Positions 26,317 to 35,788 of a stretch of 59,107 bases of DNA are shown here, one piece after another. How positions within the stretch are numbered: the stretch's first letter is position 1; every line of letters starts with the position of its first letter. Below the pieces are notes generated by a model that saw only the letters and a list, made by a program, of their open reading frames with translations, was not told the origin of the DNA and did not search any database. This DNA comes from Bacteroidota bacterium (lineage in GTDB: Bacteria; Bacteroidota; Bacteroidia; M30B66): NCBI GenBank assembly GCA_027490225.1, contig JAIXYK010000029.1, positions 1 through 59,107 of the forward strand. Reading direction: 5' to 3'. The position numbers and the translations under genes were made by a program.

Positions 26317-29300
26317 TTATTCTAAAGTGATTTTTAAACCTAAACCACGAAGTTCATGTAACAATACATTGAATGATTCAGGAATACCTGGCGTTGGCAT
26401 GTTATCACCTTTAACGATTGCTTCGTACGCTTTAGCACGTCCAATAACATCATCAGATTTAACTGTAAGAATTTCCTGCAAAATGTTGGCAGCACCAAAT
26501 GCTTCGAGTGCCCAAACCTCCATCTCACCAAAACGCTGACCTCCAAATTGTGCTTTACCACCAAGAGGTTGCTGAGTAATTAATGAATATGGTCCGATTG
26601 AACGAGCGTGCATTTTATCATCCACCATGTGTCCAAGTTTCAACATATAAATCATACCAACTGTTGCTGGTTGATCAAAATGTTCTCCGGTACCTCCATC
26701 AATCAAGAAAGTTCTACCATAACGAGGAATACCAGCTTTATCAGAGTATTCATTAATTTGGTCAAGCGTTGCACCGTCGAAAATTGGAGTTGCGAATGTC
26801 ATTCCCAATTCTTTTCCAGCCCAACCTAACACAGTTTCATAAATCTGACCAAGGTTCATCCTTGAAGGTACACCTAATGGGTTTAATACAATATCAACTG
26901 GAGATCCATTATCTAAGAAAGGCATTTCTTCTTCACGTACAATTCTTGCTACAATACCCTTATTTCCGTGACGACCAGCCATTTTATCACCCACTTTCAA
27001 CTTACGTTTCTTAGCGATATAAACTTTTGCTAACTGAACGATACCTGCAGGAAGTTCATCACCTACAGTTGCAGCAAACTTCTTACGTTTTGCAATACCA
27101 TTCAAGTCATTGAAACGAATCAAATAATTATTCAAAAGAATTTTAATTTGATTGTTTTTGTCTTTATCTGTCGTCCATTTATTTGGATTTACTGAAGAAT
27201 AATCAATGCTTTGTAGCATTTTAACAGTAAACTTAGAACCTTTAGGAATCAACTCTTCTTTGAAATTATTGAAAATCCCTTGAGATGTTTTACCATTTAC
27301 CAAAGTGAATAATTTTTCAATCATTCTGCTTTTCAATTCTACAATTTCCTTGTCGCGTTCCTGGTCTATTTTAACCAACGTTGGTTTCTCTTCGTTTTTA
27401 GACTTACGATCTTTAATAATTCGAGAGAATAACTTCTTGTCAATCACAACACCATTTAAAGAAGGAGGTGCCTTTAAAGAAGCATCTTTCACATCACCTG
27501 CCTTGTCTCCGAAAATAGCTCTTAAGAGTTTTTCTTCTGGAGATGGATCAGTTTCACCTTTTGGAGTGATTTTTCCAATTAAAATATCACCTGGTTTAAC
27601 ATCTGCTCCAACGCGAATTAATCCGTTTTCATCTAAGTCTTTAGTTGCTTCTTCACTAACGTTAGGAATATCAGCAGTCAACTCTTCAAGTCCACGTTTC
27701 GTATCACGAACTTCTAAAATAAACTCTTCGATGTGCAAGCTTGTAAATACATCTTCACGTACAATACGCTCAGAAATCACAATTGCATCCTCGAAATTAT
27801 TTCCTTTCCAAGGCATGAATGCTACTTTCAAGTTGCGACCTAAAGCTAATTCTCCGCCTTGTGTTGCGTAACCTTCGCATAAAACTTGTCCAAGACTCAC
27901 TTTTTCACCTTTTGCTACAATTGGCTTTAAGTTGATAGTAGTATTTTGGTTTGTTTTACGGAATTTAGTGAGTTTGTATGATTTTACATCATCGTCGAAA
28001 CTTACCAATCTTTCATCATCTGTTCTTGAATAACGGATAACAATTTCGTTGGCATCTACCCATTCAACAATTCCTTCACCTTCTGCATTAATCAACACCC
28101 TAGAATCACGCGCAACAGCTGCTTCTAAACCTGTCCCTACAAGAGGAGCTTCAGGATTTAACAAAGGAACTGCTTGACGCATCATGTTAGAGCCCATCAA
28201 TGCACGGTTCGCATCATCATGCTCCAAGAAAGGAATAAGAGATGCTGCGATTGAAGCAATTTGATTTGGAGCAACGTCCATTAATTTTATTTCTTTCGGT
28301 TCTACAACCGGGAAGTCACCAGCAAATCTTGCTTTAACTCGGTGATCTTTGAAGTTTCCTCCATCATCAATGTCAGTTTTAGACTGCGCAATGATTGAAG
28401 TTTCTTCTTCTTCCGCGCTTAAATAAATAATAGGTTTATCCAAATCGACTTTACCTTCTGTGACAGTATGGTAAGGCGTTTCAATAAAACCTAACTTATT
28501 AATTTTTGCAAAAACGCATAAAGAAGAAATCAAACCGATGTTTGGACCTTCAGGTGTTTCGATAGTACACAAGCGACCATAATGCGTATAATGCACATCA
28601 CGTACCTCGAAACCTGCTCTTTCTCTGGATAAACCGCCTGGACCGAGTGCAGAAAGACGACGCTTGTGCGTAATCTCCGACAAAGGGTTGGTTTGATCCA
28701 TAAATTGTGAAAGCTGGTTGGTACCAAAGAATGAATTGATAACACTTGACAAAGTCTTCGCGTTAATTAAATCAGTTGGAGTGAAAACCTCGTTATCACG
28801 AACATTCATTCTTTCACGAATAGTTCTTGCCATACGAGACAAACCAACACCGAACTGTCCATATAATTGTTCACCAACAGTTCTAACACGACGATTACTC
28901 AAGTGATCAATATCATCCACATCAGCTTTTGAATTGATCAATTGAATAAGGTAACGAATGATACAGATAATATCTTCTTTCGTTAATACACGAGTATCAG
29001 AAGGTGTGTTTAGATTTAATTTTTTATTAATTCTGTAACGTCCAACATCACCTAAGTCATAACGTTTATCAGAGAAAAATAATTTATCGATAATACCTCT
29101 TGCAGTTTCCTCATCAGGTGGTTCTGCATTTCTTAATTGACGGTAGATATGTTCCACCGCTTCTTTTTCAGAATTTGAAGTATCTTTTTGTAAAGTATTG
29201 TAAATGATTGTGTAATCAGCAGCATTAATATCATCCTTGTGAAGAATAATAGATTTTACTCCAGATTCAAGAATCAATTCTAAGTGTTCTTTTTCAATAA

Positions 29301-30138
29301 CGATTTCACGATCGATGATAACTTCATTTCTTTCAATAGAAACTACCTCACCAGTGTCCTCATCAACAAAATCTTCAATCCAAGTCTTTAAAACCCTTGC
29401 TGCAAGTTTTCTTCCAACTGCATTTTTAATTGAAGTTTTACTTACCTTAAATTCATCGGCAAGACCGAAAATTTCAAGGATATCTTTGTCGCTTTCGAAA
29501 CCGATTGCACGAAGAAGTGTCGTTACAGGCAACTTTTTCTTACGATCGATATAAGCGTACATTACGTTGTTTATATCAGTAGCAAATTCAATCCATGATC
29601 CTTTAAAAGGAATTACACGAGCTGAATATAATTTTGTACCATTTGCGTGACGGCTTTGGCCGAAGAAAACGCCTGGTGATCTATGAAGCTGAGAAACTAC
29701 GACACGTTCAGCACCATTCACTACGAATGTACCTTTTGGAGTCATATAAGGAATTGTACCAAGATATACATCTTGAACAATTGTTTCAAAATCTTCGTGT
29801 TCTGGGTCTGTACAGTATAGTTTCAACTTAGACTTAAGTGGAACACTATATGTTAAACCTCTTTCCAAACATTCTTCAATAGAATATCTTGGAGGGTCGA
29901 TAAAATAATCGAGGAACTCTAACACGAAATTGTTTCGTGCATCAGAAATAGGAAAGTTCTCTGCAAATACTTTGAAGAGACCTTCATTCTGACGGTTTTC
30001 AGGAGTTGTTTCCAACTGGAAAAAATCTCTGAAAGATTGAACCTGAACATCCAGAAAGTCTGGGTAATCTACCGGTAATTTACTGGAGGCAAAACTTAGC
30101 CTTGCTGGGCGTTTTTTAATGTATGTCAAGGGACTCAA
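26317..30138 (-). CDS. rpoB: DNA-directed RNA polymerase subunit beta
   Basis: 1273 residues. Landmarks are [16 protein letters not shown] near residue 25, [27 protein letters not shown] near 470 (the rifampicin region), [22 protein letters not shown] near 770 and [24 protein letters not shown] near 1195. The start codon is TTG at 30138: an in-frame TAA lies two codons upstream and there is no ATG before the conserved region. Another TTG three codons later is also possible. Downstream of rplL, separated by a hairpin. Confidence 0.98.
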   Translation of the reverse strand: MSPLTYIKKRPARLSFASSKLPVDYPDFLDVQVQSFRDFFQLETTPENRQNEGLFKVFAENFPISDARNNFVLEFLDYFIDPPRYSIEECLERGLTYSVPLKSKLKLYCTDPEHEDFETIVQDVYLGTIPYMTPKGTFVVNGAERVVVSQLHRSPGVFFGQSRHANGTKLYSARVIPFKGSWIEFATDINNVMYAYIDRKKKLPVTTLLRAIGFESDKDILEIFGLADEFKVSKTSIKNAVGRKLAARVLKTWIEDFVDEDTGEVVSIERNEVIIDREIVIEKEHLELILESGVKSIILHKDDINAADYTIIYNTLQKDTSNSEKEAVEHIYRQLRNAEPPDEETARGIIDKLFFSDKRYDLGDVGRYRINKKLNLNTPSDTRVLTKEDIICIIRYLIQLINSKADVDDIDHLSNRRVRTVGEQLYGQFGVGLSRMARTIRERMNVRDNEVFTPTDLINAKTLSSVINSFFGTNQLSQFMDQTNPLSEITHKRRLSALGPGGLSRERAGFEVRDVHYTHYGRLCTIETPEGPNIGLISSLCVFAKINKLGFIETPYHTVTEGKVDLDKPIIYLSAEEEETSIIAQSKTDIDDGGNFKDHRVKARFAGDFPVVEPKEIKLMDVAPNQIASIAASLIPFLEHDDANRALMGSNMMRQAVPLLNPEAPLVGTGLEAAVARDSRVLINAEGEGIVEWVDANEIVIRYSRTDDERLVSFDDDVKSYKLTKFRKTNQNTTINLKPIVAKGEKVSLGQVLCEGYATQGGELALGRNLKVAFMPWKGNNFEDAIVISERIVREDVFTSLHIEEFILEVRDTKRGLEELTADIPNVSEEATKDLDENGLIRVGADVKPGDILIGKITPKGETDPSPEEKLLRAIFGDKAGDVKDASLKAPPSLNGVVIDKKLFSRIIKDRKSKNEEKPTLVKIDQERDKEIVELKSRMIEKLFTLVNGKTSQGIFNNFKEELIPKGSKFTVKMLQSIDYSSVNPNKWTTDKDKNNQIKILLNNYLIRFNDLNGIAKRKKFAATVGDELPAGIVQLAKVYIAKKRKLKVGDKMAGRHGNKGIVARIVREEEMPFLDNGSPVDIVLNPLGVPSRMNLGQIYETVLGWAGKELGMTFATPIFDGATLDQINEYSDKAGIPRYGRTFLIDGGTGEHFDQPATVGMIYMLKLGHMVDDKMHARSIGPYSLITQQPLGGKAQFGGQRFGEMEVWALEAFGAANILQEILTVKSDDVIGRAKAYEAIVKGDNMPTPGIPESFNVLLHELRGLGLKITLE

Positions 30139-30177
30139 ATTTTAGGATAAAAAAAAACAAAAATAAAGATGTGACAA

Positions 30178-30218
30178 AACAGCTAAAGACCTCAATAAAA
30201 ATTGAAGTCTTAGCTGTT
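30178..30218 (-). terminator. rplL-rpoB attenuator-like hairpin
   Basis: AACAGCTAAGAC...TTCAAT pairs with ATTGAGGTCTTTAGCTGTT over about 17 bp, and TTTTG follows on the minus strand. Placed between rplL and rpoB, it looks like the partial terminator known at this junction in Escherichia coli. There it lowers rpoBC expression relative to the ribosomal proteins. Strength here is unknown. Confidence 0.75.
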
Positions 30219-30235
30219 AAATTTGTGCGAAAGTA

Positions 30236-30616
30236 TTATTTAACTTCCACTTCAGCACCGGCTTCAGTCAGTTGCGATTTTAATGCTTCTGCTTCTTCCT
30301 TGCTTACACCTTCTTTCAACGGTTTCGGAGCACCGTCTACTAAATCTTTTGCTTCTTTCAATCCTAGACCAGTAAGTTCTTTTACAAGTTTTACTACGGC
30401 AAGTTTTGCAGCACCAGCAGATTTAAGAATTACATCAAAAGATGTTTTCTCCTCTGCAGCAGCTCCAGCACCAGCTCCACCCGCAGGTGCAGCAACAGCT
30501 ACTGCAGCAGCAGCTGGTTCGATTCCGTATTCGTCTTTAAGGATTTGAGCAAGTTCGTTTACTTCCTTTACAGTTAAATTTACTAACTGTTCCGCGAAAG
30601 CTTTCAAGTCTGCCAT
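30236..30616 (-). CDS. rplL: Ribosomal protein bL12 (L7/L12)
   Basis: 126 residues: N-terminal dimerisation helix ([21 protein letters not shown]), an Ala/Gly/Pro hinge (residues about 35-53), and the C-terminal factor-binding domain (KIAVVK-like [28 protein letters not shown]). It is the multi-copy stalk protein of the large subunit. It lies downstream of rplJ, as usual. Confidence 0.98.
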   Translation of the reverse strand: MADLKAFAEQLVNLTVKEVNELAQILKDEYGIEPAAAAVAVAAPAGGAGAGAAAEEKTSFDVILKSAGAAKLAVVKLVKELTGLGLKEAKDLVDGAPKPLKEGVSKEEAEALKSQLTEAGAEVEVK

Positions 30617-30673
30617 TGTATTTGATTTTAAATTGATTATTAAATTGAGAATTGTTTATTTTTGAGTTGAGTA

Positions 30674-31195
30674 TTAGTTACTTCTTTCAGATAAAGTTTT
30701 AACAATACCTGCGATTTTGTTACCACCCGATTGAAGAGCAGAAATAACATTTTTAGCAGGAGACTGTAACAATCCGATAATTTCTCCAATAACTTCATTT
30801 TTAGTTTTGATCGAAATCAAAGCATCTATTTGATTATCACCAATGTAGAAAGATTCTTCTACATAAGCAGCTTTCAAAAGCGGCCTTTCATTCGTTCTGC
30901 GAAACTCTTTAATTACTTTAGCTGGTTCGTTCACTGAATCCGTAAACATTACAGCACTTGTTCCTTTCAAGACAGGATATAGTGGAGAAAAGTCGGATTC
31001 AAGTCGCTCGAAAGCTTTCTTTAAAAGAGTATTTTTAACTACTGTTAATTCGATTTCTTTTTTAAAGCAGGTTCTACGAAGTATATTCGTTTTTTCTACT
31101 GTAAGTTTCGAAGTATCAGTAATATAAAAGTTCTTCGTGTTGCTTATTTTTTCAACCAGTGCATTAATAACCTGGTCTTTTTCTTCTTTCTTCAT
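30674..31195 (-). CDS. rplJ: Ribosomal protein uL10
   Basis: 173 residues. It has the N-terminal rRNA-binding domain (FYITDTSKLTVEKTNILRR, VVKNTLLKKA) and a C-terminal helix for binding bL12 dimers. It is the base of the ribosomal stalk. In the order rplJ-rplL; in many bacteria the L10-L12 complex represses its own mRNA. Confidence 0.96.
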   Translation of the reverse strand: MKKEEKDQVINALVEKISNTKNFYITDTSKLTVEKTNILRRTCFKKEIELTVVKNTLLKKAFERLESDFSPLYPVLKGTSAVMFTDSVNEPAKVIKEFRRTNERPLLKAAYVEESFYIGDNQIDALISIKTKNEVIGEIIGLLQSPAKNVISALQSGGNKIAGIVKTLSERSN

Positions 31196-31221
31196 AATTT
31201 TTCTGAATTAAAAGTGAAGGC

Positions 31222-31917
31222 TCAGGCCCCTACTGATTTAAGGTCAATAGAAACAGAAGGACTCATAGTACTTGATAAGAAAATACTTTTCACATAAGTT
31301 CCTTTTGCAGAAGAAGGTTTTAATTTCATTATTGTTGAAATCAATTCTTTTGCATTTTCATGAAGCTTATCTGGTGAAAAGGAAGTTTTACCAATTGCAG
31401 CGTGCACGATACCGGTTTTATCTACTTTGAAATCAATTTTACCGGCTTTTACCTCGGTTACTGCTTTTCCAACTTCAATAGTTACGGTACCTGTTTTAGG
31501 GTTTGGCATTAAACCACGTGGACCTAGGACACGTCCTAGAGCACCAACTTTGGCCATAATGCTCGGCATGGTGATGATAACATCAACATCCGTCCACCCA
31601 CCTTTGATTTTCTCAATGTAATCGTCTAATCCTACAAAGTCTGCTCCTGCAGCTTTTGCTTCATCTTCCTTGTCAGGAGTACAAAGCACAAGCACACGAA
31701 CAGTTTTACCTGTACCATGAGGAAGAGATACAATACCACGTACCATTTGATTGGCTTTACGTGGATCAACCCCTAACCTTACCGCCAAGTCAACTGATGA
31801 GTCGAATTTTGTGGATGAGATTTCTTTTACCAAAGCAGCGCCTTCGAGTAGGCCATAGGATTTCTCCTCGTCTACCTTACTTAATGCTACTTTTCTTTTT
31901 TTCGTCAATTGTGCCAT
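31222..31917 (-). CDS. rplA: Ribosomal protein uL1
   Basis: 231 residues with the two-domain L1 signature ([25 protein letters not shown] near residue 118). It binds 23S rRNA at the E-site stalk and, in many bacteria, the leader of its own operon. A structured leader before rplK is present at 32416-32455. Confidence 0.97.
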   Translation of the reverse strand: MAQLTKKRKVALSKVDEEKSYGLLEGAALVKEISSTKFDSSVDLAVRLGVDPRKANQMVRGIVSLPHGTGKTVRVLVLCTPDKEDEAKAAGADFVGLDDYIEKIKGGWTDVDVIITMPSIMAKVGALGRVLGPRGLMPNPKTGTVTIEVGKAVTEVKAGKIDFKVDKTGIVHAAIGKTSFSPDKLHENAKELISTIMKLKPSSAKGTYVKSIFLSSTMSPSVSIDLKSVGA

Positions 31918-31940
31918 TTCTCCAGTGTTATTTTAATTAC

Positions 31941-32378
31941 TTAAAAAGGACGCTGACCTTCAACAGTGATACCCATACTGCGCGCTGTTCCAGCAACCAT
32001 GCTCATTGCAGATTCAACTGTAAAACAGTTTAAATCTGGCATTTTGCCTTCTGCTATGTTTCGAACAGTATCCCAGTTAATAGTCGCTACTTTTTTACGA
32101 TTTGGTTCCGGAGAACCACTTTGTAATTTTGCAGCTTCTTTTAATTGAACAGCAACAGGAGGAGTTTTGATGATAAACTCGAAAGATTTATCAACATACA
32201 CGGTAATAATTACCGGTAATACTTTTCCAGCCTGATCCTGAGTGCGGGCGTTGAACTGCTTACAGAAATCCATAATATTCACACCTTTCGCACCGAGAGC
32301 CGGTCCGATTGGTGGTGAAGGATTCGCTGCACCGCCTTTCACCTGTAATTTAATGAGTGCACCTATTTCTTTAGCCAT
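31941..32378 (-). CDS. rplK: Ribosomal protein uL11
   Basis: 145 residues, of standard length, with the Pro-rich [18 protein letters not shown] at about 17-34 and the rRNA-binding C-terminus ([12 protein letters not shown]). It sits at the GTPase-associated centre of the large subunit. First gene of rplK-rplA; 23 bases before rplA. Confidence 0.98.
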   Translation of the reverse strand: MAKEIGALIKLQVKGGAANPSPPIGPALGAKGVNIMDFCKQFNARTQDQAGKVLPVIITVYVDKSFEFIIKTPPVAVQLKEAAKLQSGSPEPNRKKVATINWDTVRNIAEGKMPDLNCFTVESAMSMVAGTARSMGITVEGQRPF

Positions 32379-32415
32379 TTTTATTTATTATAGATATGCG
32401 CAGGAATCGTTATTG

Positions 32416-32455
32416 TTGAGGACGGGAAGCATTATGTCCGCAAGGACTACCTCAA
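32416..32455 (-). promoter_or_regulatory. Structured leader of rplKA, candidate L1-binding site
   Basis: Between the nusG stop and the rplK start, TTGAGG and CCTCAA bracket an inner GTCC-4-GGAC stem, with a long one-sided bulge. A short interrupted helix just ahead of rplK is the usual place and general shape for L1 feedback control. The L1 consensus was not matched base by base. The T-run lies on the other strand, so this is not a terminator for the operon. Confidence 0.45.
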
Positions 32456-32479
32456 TTTTTAACAATCACCCTACTATTT

Positions 32480-33031
32480 TTATTCTTTTTCCACCTGCAT
32501 ATAGTTTAATTCTAGTGGAGTTTTACGTCCAAAGATTTTTACCATTACAGTTAATTTTTTCTTTTCTTCATTAATCTCTTCAATAGTTCCTGTGAAACTA
32601 TTAAAAGGACCATCAATCACCTTCACAGATTCTCCAAGAATGAAAGGAATATTTAGTTCCGCGTCACTTTCAGATAACTCATCCACTTTTCCAAGTATTC
32701 TATTTACTTCAGCCAGTCTTAATGGAATTGGTTGACCTTTATCTCCTAAAAATCCGATAACTCCTGGAATATTTTTAAGTATGTGAGGTATTTCTCCAAT
32801 CATATAAGCTTCAATCATGATATAGCCTGGAAAATAACTTCTTTCCTTACTTATCTTTTTTCCATTTCTTATTTGATAAACCTTTTCAGTTGGAATCAAA
32901 ACCTGTGAAATGTAGTCACTAAATCCGTGATGAACGATTTCAGAGTCAATGTAATCTTTTACTTTTTTCTCTTTACCGCTCACTGCACGAAGCACATACC
33001 ACTTTTTGGCATTTGATATTTCCTCTGTCAT
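32480..33031 (-). CDS. nusG: Transcription termination/antitermination factor NusG
   Basis: 183 residues. The NGN domain (KKWYVLRAVSGKEKKVKDYI, FPGYIMIEAYM) is followed by the KOW domain near residue 128 (GESVKVIDGPFNSFTGTIEEI). It binds RNA polymerase and links it to ribosome and Rho. It starts 9 bases after the secE stop. Confidence 0.97.
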   Translation of the reverse strand: MTEEISNAKKWYVLRAVSGKEKKVKDYIDSEIVHHGFSDYISQVLIPTEKVYQIRNGKKISKERSYFPGYIMIEAYMIGEIPHILKNIPGVIGFLGDKGQPIPLRLAEVNRILGKVDELSESDAELNIPFILGESVKVIDGPFNSFTGTIEEINEEKKKLTVMVKIFGRKTPLELNYMQVEKE

Positions 33032-33040
33032 ATTATAAGT

Positions 33041-33235
33041 CTATTTAAAGAGGTCGTAAAAAAGTTCCATACTATTACTGAAAGTGATATCCATTGCAAA
33101 AATAACGAGTGCAATAATAACAGATGAAATCATTACCAATATTGCAGATGACTGTAAGTCTGACCAGGTAGGCCAGGTTACTTTGTGCATCAACTCATTA
33201 TAAGATTCTTCGAAATATGTTTTAATCTTCGACAT
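33041..33235 (-). CDS. secE: Preprotein translocase subunit SecE
   Basis: 64 residues: an amphipathic helix with the family motif LMHKVTWPTWSDL, then one membrane helix (SAILVMISSVIIALVIFAMDI). I chose the ATG at 33235 (MSKIKTYF). The frame is open further upstream to 33280 but that part runs into tRNA-Trp. It stabilises SecY in the inner membrane. Confidence 0.94.
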   Translation of the reverse strand: MSKIKTYFEESYNELMHKVTWPTWSDLQSSAILVMISSVIIALVIFAMDITFSNSMELFYDLFK

Positions 33236-33249
33236 AAAGTCTTTTTTTG

Positions 33250-33322
33250 CACGGGAGGCTGGACTCGAACCAACAGCCAATGGTTTTGGAGACCACTACT
33301 CTACCAATTGAGCTACACCCGT
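33250..33322 (-). tRNA. tRNA-Trp (CCA)
   Basis: Cloverleaf on the minus strand: acceptor ACGGGTG, D arm GCTCAATTGGTAGAGT, anticodon loop CTCCAAA with anticodon CCA, T arm GTTGGTTCGAGTCCAGC. One T-T mismatch occurs in the acceptor stem. It lies between tuf and secE; the 3' CCA is not fully encoded. Confidence 0.93.
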
Positions 33323-33409
33323 TTGTTTTTTTAGAACTTTTTCCTTTTATCCATTTCCCAACAGATGATGAAAAAAATACTTCTTTTTATATGCTTTTAT
33401 ACAGTCAGA

Positions 33410-33439
33410 AAAGGTGCACAGGAAAACCTGCGCACCTTT
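33410..33439 (-). terminator. Terminator after tuf
   Basis: AAAGGTGCGCAGG, TTTT loop, CCTGTGCACCTTT (minus strand) form a 13-pair stem with one mismatch, followed by a short T-run. It is 20 bases past the tuf stop and separates the tRNA-tuf unit from tRNA-Trp-secE. Confidence 0.88.
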
Positions 33440-33458
33440 AAATAAACTGTATGAAAAA

Positions 33459-34646
33459 TTATTTAATAATCTCGATCACCTGACCAGCTCCAACAGTACG
33501 GCCACCTTCGCGAATTGCGAAACGTAAACCTTTGTCCATAGCTACAGGAGCGATTAAGCTAACTGAAATTGTAACGTTATCTCCAGGAACAACCATTTCA
33601 CGTCCTTCAGGAAGAGTAATTTCTCCTGTAACGTCAGTTGTACGTAAGTAAAACTGAGGACGGTATTTGTTATGGAATGGAGTATGACGTCCACCTTCTT
33701 CTTTTTTAAGGATGTAAACCTCTGCTTTGAAATCAGTATGAGGAGTGATAGAACCTGGTTTAGCGATAACCATTCCACGACGAATCGCTTCTTTATCGAT
33801 ACCACGTAATAACAAACCTACGTTATCACCAGCTTCTCCACGATCCAAAATCTTACGGAACATCTCAACACCTGTAACAGTAGAAGTTAATTTTTCTGAT
33901 TGCATTCCCATAATTTCAACAGTTTCACCAGAATTGATGATACCTGTTTCGATACGTCCAGTAGCAACAGTTCCACGACCAGTGATAGAGAATACATCTT
34001 CAACTGGCATTAGGAAAGGCTTTTCAACTTGACGTGGAGGAATTGGAATAAATTCGTCTACAGCAGCCATTAATTCCATAATTTTAGGAACCCACTTAGA
34101 ATCGTTATTCAAACCACCTAAAGCAGAACCTCTAATGATAGGAGTATTATCACCATCAAAATCATAGAAAGATAATAATTCACGAATTTCCATTTCAACT
34201 AAGTCTAACAACTCTTCGTCGTCAACCATGTCAACTTTATTCATGAAAACAACAATTTTAGGAACACCAACCTGACGAGCAAGTAGGATGTGCTCACGTG
34301 TCTGAGGCATTGGACCATCAGTAGCAGCAACTACAAGGATAGCACCGTCCATTTGAGCAGCACCCGTAACCATGTTCTTTACATAATCCGCGTGACCTGG
34401 ACAGTCAACGTGAGCATAGTGACGGTTAGCAGTTGAATACTCAACGTGAGAAGTATTAATTGTAATACCACGCTCTTTTTCTTCAGGAGCGTTGTCAATT
34501 GAATCGAAAGAACGGGCTTCTGACAAACCTGCGTTTGCTAAAACTGTAGTAATAGCAGCAGTAAGTGTAGTTTTACCGTGGTCAACGTGACCAATGGTTC
34601 CGATGTTTACGTGTGGTTTAGAACGGTCGAATTTTTCTTTAGCCAT
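33459..34646 (-). CDS. tuf: Elongation factor Tu
   Basis: 395 residues. P-loop [10 protein letters not shown] at about 19-28, switch [14 protein letters not shown] near 81, NKVD near 136, then two beta-barrel domains ending [11 protein letters not shown]. It delivers aminoacyl-tRNA to the ribosome. Cotranscribed with the four tRNA genes upstream, from a strong promoter. Confidence 0.99.
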   Translation of the reverse strand: MAKEKFDRSKPHVNIGTIGHVDHGKTTLTAAITTVLANAGLSEARSFDSIDNAPEEKERGITINTSHVEYSTANRHYAHVDCPGHADYVKNMVTGAAQMDGAILVVAATDGPMPQTREHILLARQVGVPKIVVFMNKVDMVDDEELLDLVEMEIRELLSFYDFDGDNTPIIRGSALGGLNNDSKWVPKIMELMAAVDEFIPIPPRQVEKPFLMPVEDVFSITGRGTVATGRIETGIINSGETVEIMGMQSEKLTSTVTGVEMFRKILDRGEAGDNVGLLLRGIDKEAIRRGMVIAKPGSITPHTDFKAEVYILKKEEGGRHTPFHNKYRPQFYLRTTDVTGEITLPEGREMVVPGDNVTISVSLIAPVAMDKGLRFAIREGGRTVGAGQVIEIIK

Positions 34647-34717
34647 GGCTAGTTGTTTTATTTATTGTTATTGTTATTGTGTTTAATTTAAAATCTTTTT
34701 AATATTTCAAGAGTAAG

Positions 34718-34789
34718 AGCCAATGACGGGAATTGAACCCGTGACCCCTTCCTTACCAAGGAAGTACTCTACCCCTGAGCTACATCGGC
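34718..34789 (-). tRNA. tRNA-Thr (GGT)
   Basis: Acceptor GCCGATG/CATTGGC, anticodon stem-loop CTTCC-TTGGTAA-GGAAG with anticodon GGT, T loop GGTTCAATTCC. Last tRNA before tuf. Confidence 0.95.
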
Positions 34790-34830
34790 TAGAAAAGAGA
34801 GGTGAGATTCACAATGAATTTCACCTTTCG

Positions 34831-34903
34831 AGCGGAAGACCGGGCTCGAACCGGCCACCCTCAGCTTGGAAGGCTGACGCTCTACCAAATGAGCTACTTC
34901 CGC
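34831..34903 (-). tRNA. tRNA-Gly (TCC)
   Basis: Acceptor GCGGAAG/CTTCCGC, anticodon stem-loop TCAGC-CTTCCAA-GCTGA with anticodon TCC, T loop GGTTCGAGCCC. Confidence 0.96.
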
Positions 34904-35001
34904 TTATCCTCTTTTCAAAGCCAATGAGATTCATCAAGGATGATGCACCAAAACTTGGTCTGTTTCTTCGGATTCAATTTTTCGAATCTCTTTTCTATTG
35001 G

Positions 35002-35084
35002 TGGGGAGAGAAGGATTCGAACCTTCGAACTCCGAAGAGGACAGATTTACAGTCTGGTGCCGTTGGCCACTTGGCTATCTCCCC
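35002..35084 (-). tRNA. tRNA-Tyr (GTA)
   Basis: Acceptor GGGGAGA/TCTCCCC, anticodon loop CTGTAAA with anticodon GTA, and a long class II variable arm before the T arm, giving 83 bases. Confidence 0.96.
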
Positions 35085-35118
35085 TACCTCTTGAAAGTTT
35101 TCACTTTTAAAGAACGTG

Positions 35119-35191
35119 AGCCGAAGAAGGGACTCGAACCCCCGACCAGCTGATTACAAATCAGCTGCTCTACCAGCTGAGCTACTTCGGC
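35119..35191 (-). tRNA. tRNA-Thr (TGT)
   Basis: Acceptor GCCGAAG/CTTCGGC (with one G-T possible), anticodon stem-loop GCTGA-TTTGTAA-TCAGC with anticodon TGT. First gene after the promoter at 35253-35283. Confidence 0.96.
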
Positions 35192-35252
35192 TTTTACCAT
35201 CTTTGAAGGGTTTGCACATGTGATTCATGACATACCCTCCGAAAAAGGTGTG

Positions 35253-35283
35253 CAAATGTAGGAAAGAAATCATTCCCACCAAA
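35253..35283 (-). promoter_or_regulatory. Promoter of the tRNA-tuf operon
   Basis: Minus strand TTTG (35280-35283), exactly 19 bases, then TACATTTG (35253-35260). This is a full match to the Bacteroidota sigma consensus. Transcription would start near 35246, about 55 bases ahead of tRNA-Thr(TGT). Confidence 0.8.
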
Positions 35284-35347
35284 CAATTCTAATAAAATAT
35301 ATGAAGATTATTTAGAAAATAACATCAAGTCTTTCTTTATCAGAATA

Positions 35348-35647
35348 TTAAATCTGTTTTTGTTTCTCTTTATGTTTAATAATCTGGTTTTTTAGCGCAT
35401 CTACAGACTGATCTGTGGCTTCTTCGAAGCTTTTACATTGCCTTTTTGCATATAAATCGTTGCCAGGAACATGTAATCTAATCTCAGCAATCTTATTTTC
35501 GTTGTTTGTTGCTTTATCAATTCTTAAAGTAACATCAGTTTCTATAATTTTATCATATTGACTTGTTAATTTTAGAACTTTACCTTCAATAAAGTCGATT
35601 AATTTTTGGTCGGCATCAAAATGCACTGATTGAATGTTAACTTTCAT
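35348..35647 (-). CDS. hpf: Ribosome hibernation promoting factor, short form
   Basis: 99 residues of the RaiA/HPF/S30AE fold: MKVNIQSVHFDADQKLIDFIE, then VTLRIDKATNNENKIAEIRLHVPG and a conserved KSFEEATDQSVDALKNQI helix. It binds the 30S subunit decoding site in resting cells. The long-form dimerisation domain is absent. It lies just upstream of the tRNA-tuf operon, but that operon has its own promoter. Confidence 0.9.
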   Translation of the reverse strand: MKVNIQSVHFDADQKLIDFIEGKVLKLTSQYDKIIETDVTLRIDKATNNENKIAEIRLHVPGNDLYAKRQCKSFEEATDQSVDALKNQIIKHKEKQKQI

Positions 35648-35720
35648 AAAGTTTGATTTATATAATTAATGTCATCATACTGATGACTTAGAAAAGTGTT
35701 ACGCAATAATAGCTAAATTA

Positions 35721-35728
35721 TATATTTG
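35721..35728 (+). promoter_or_regulatory. -7 box ahead of the dehydrogenase gene
   Basis: TATATTTG is a perfect TAnnTTTG box 61 bases before the GTG start at 35789. I see no TTG/TTTG at the right distance upstream, so the call rests on one element. Confidence 0.35.
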
Positions 35729-35788
35729 TAAAAAAAATCTTTACCTATAAATTAATTTATTTTAAAGTTTATTTTACCTTTTCTGAAC

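Noticed and set aside
27305-27871. 188-codon open frame antisense to rpoB
   Set aside because: It lies wholly inside rpoB on the other strand and reflects codon bias of that gene; the Ser/Phe-rich product has no family resemblance.
32416-32455. Terminator after nusG
   Set aside because: The T-run lies on the plus-strand side, so it would not end the minus-strand transcript; a leader structure is more likely.
33236-33280. N-terminal extension of SecE
   Set aside because: The extra 15 codons overlap the 3' half of tRNA-Trp and precede a normal SecE start (MSKIKTYF).
34723-35094. Protein-coding frame on the plus strand across the tRNA cluster
   Set aside because: It is the reverse complement of three tRNA genes with clear cloverleaf structure; such frames are a common annotation error.
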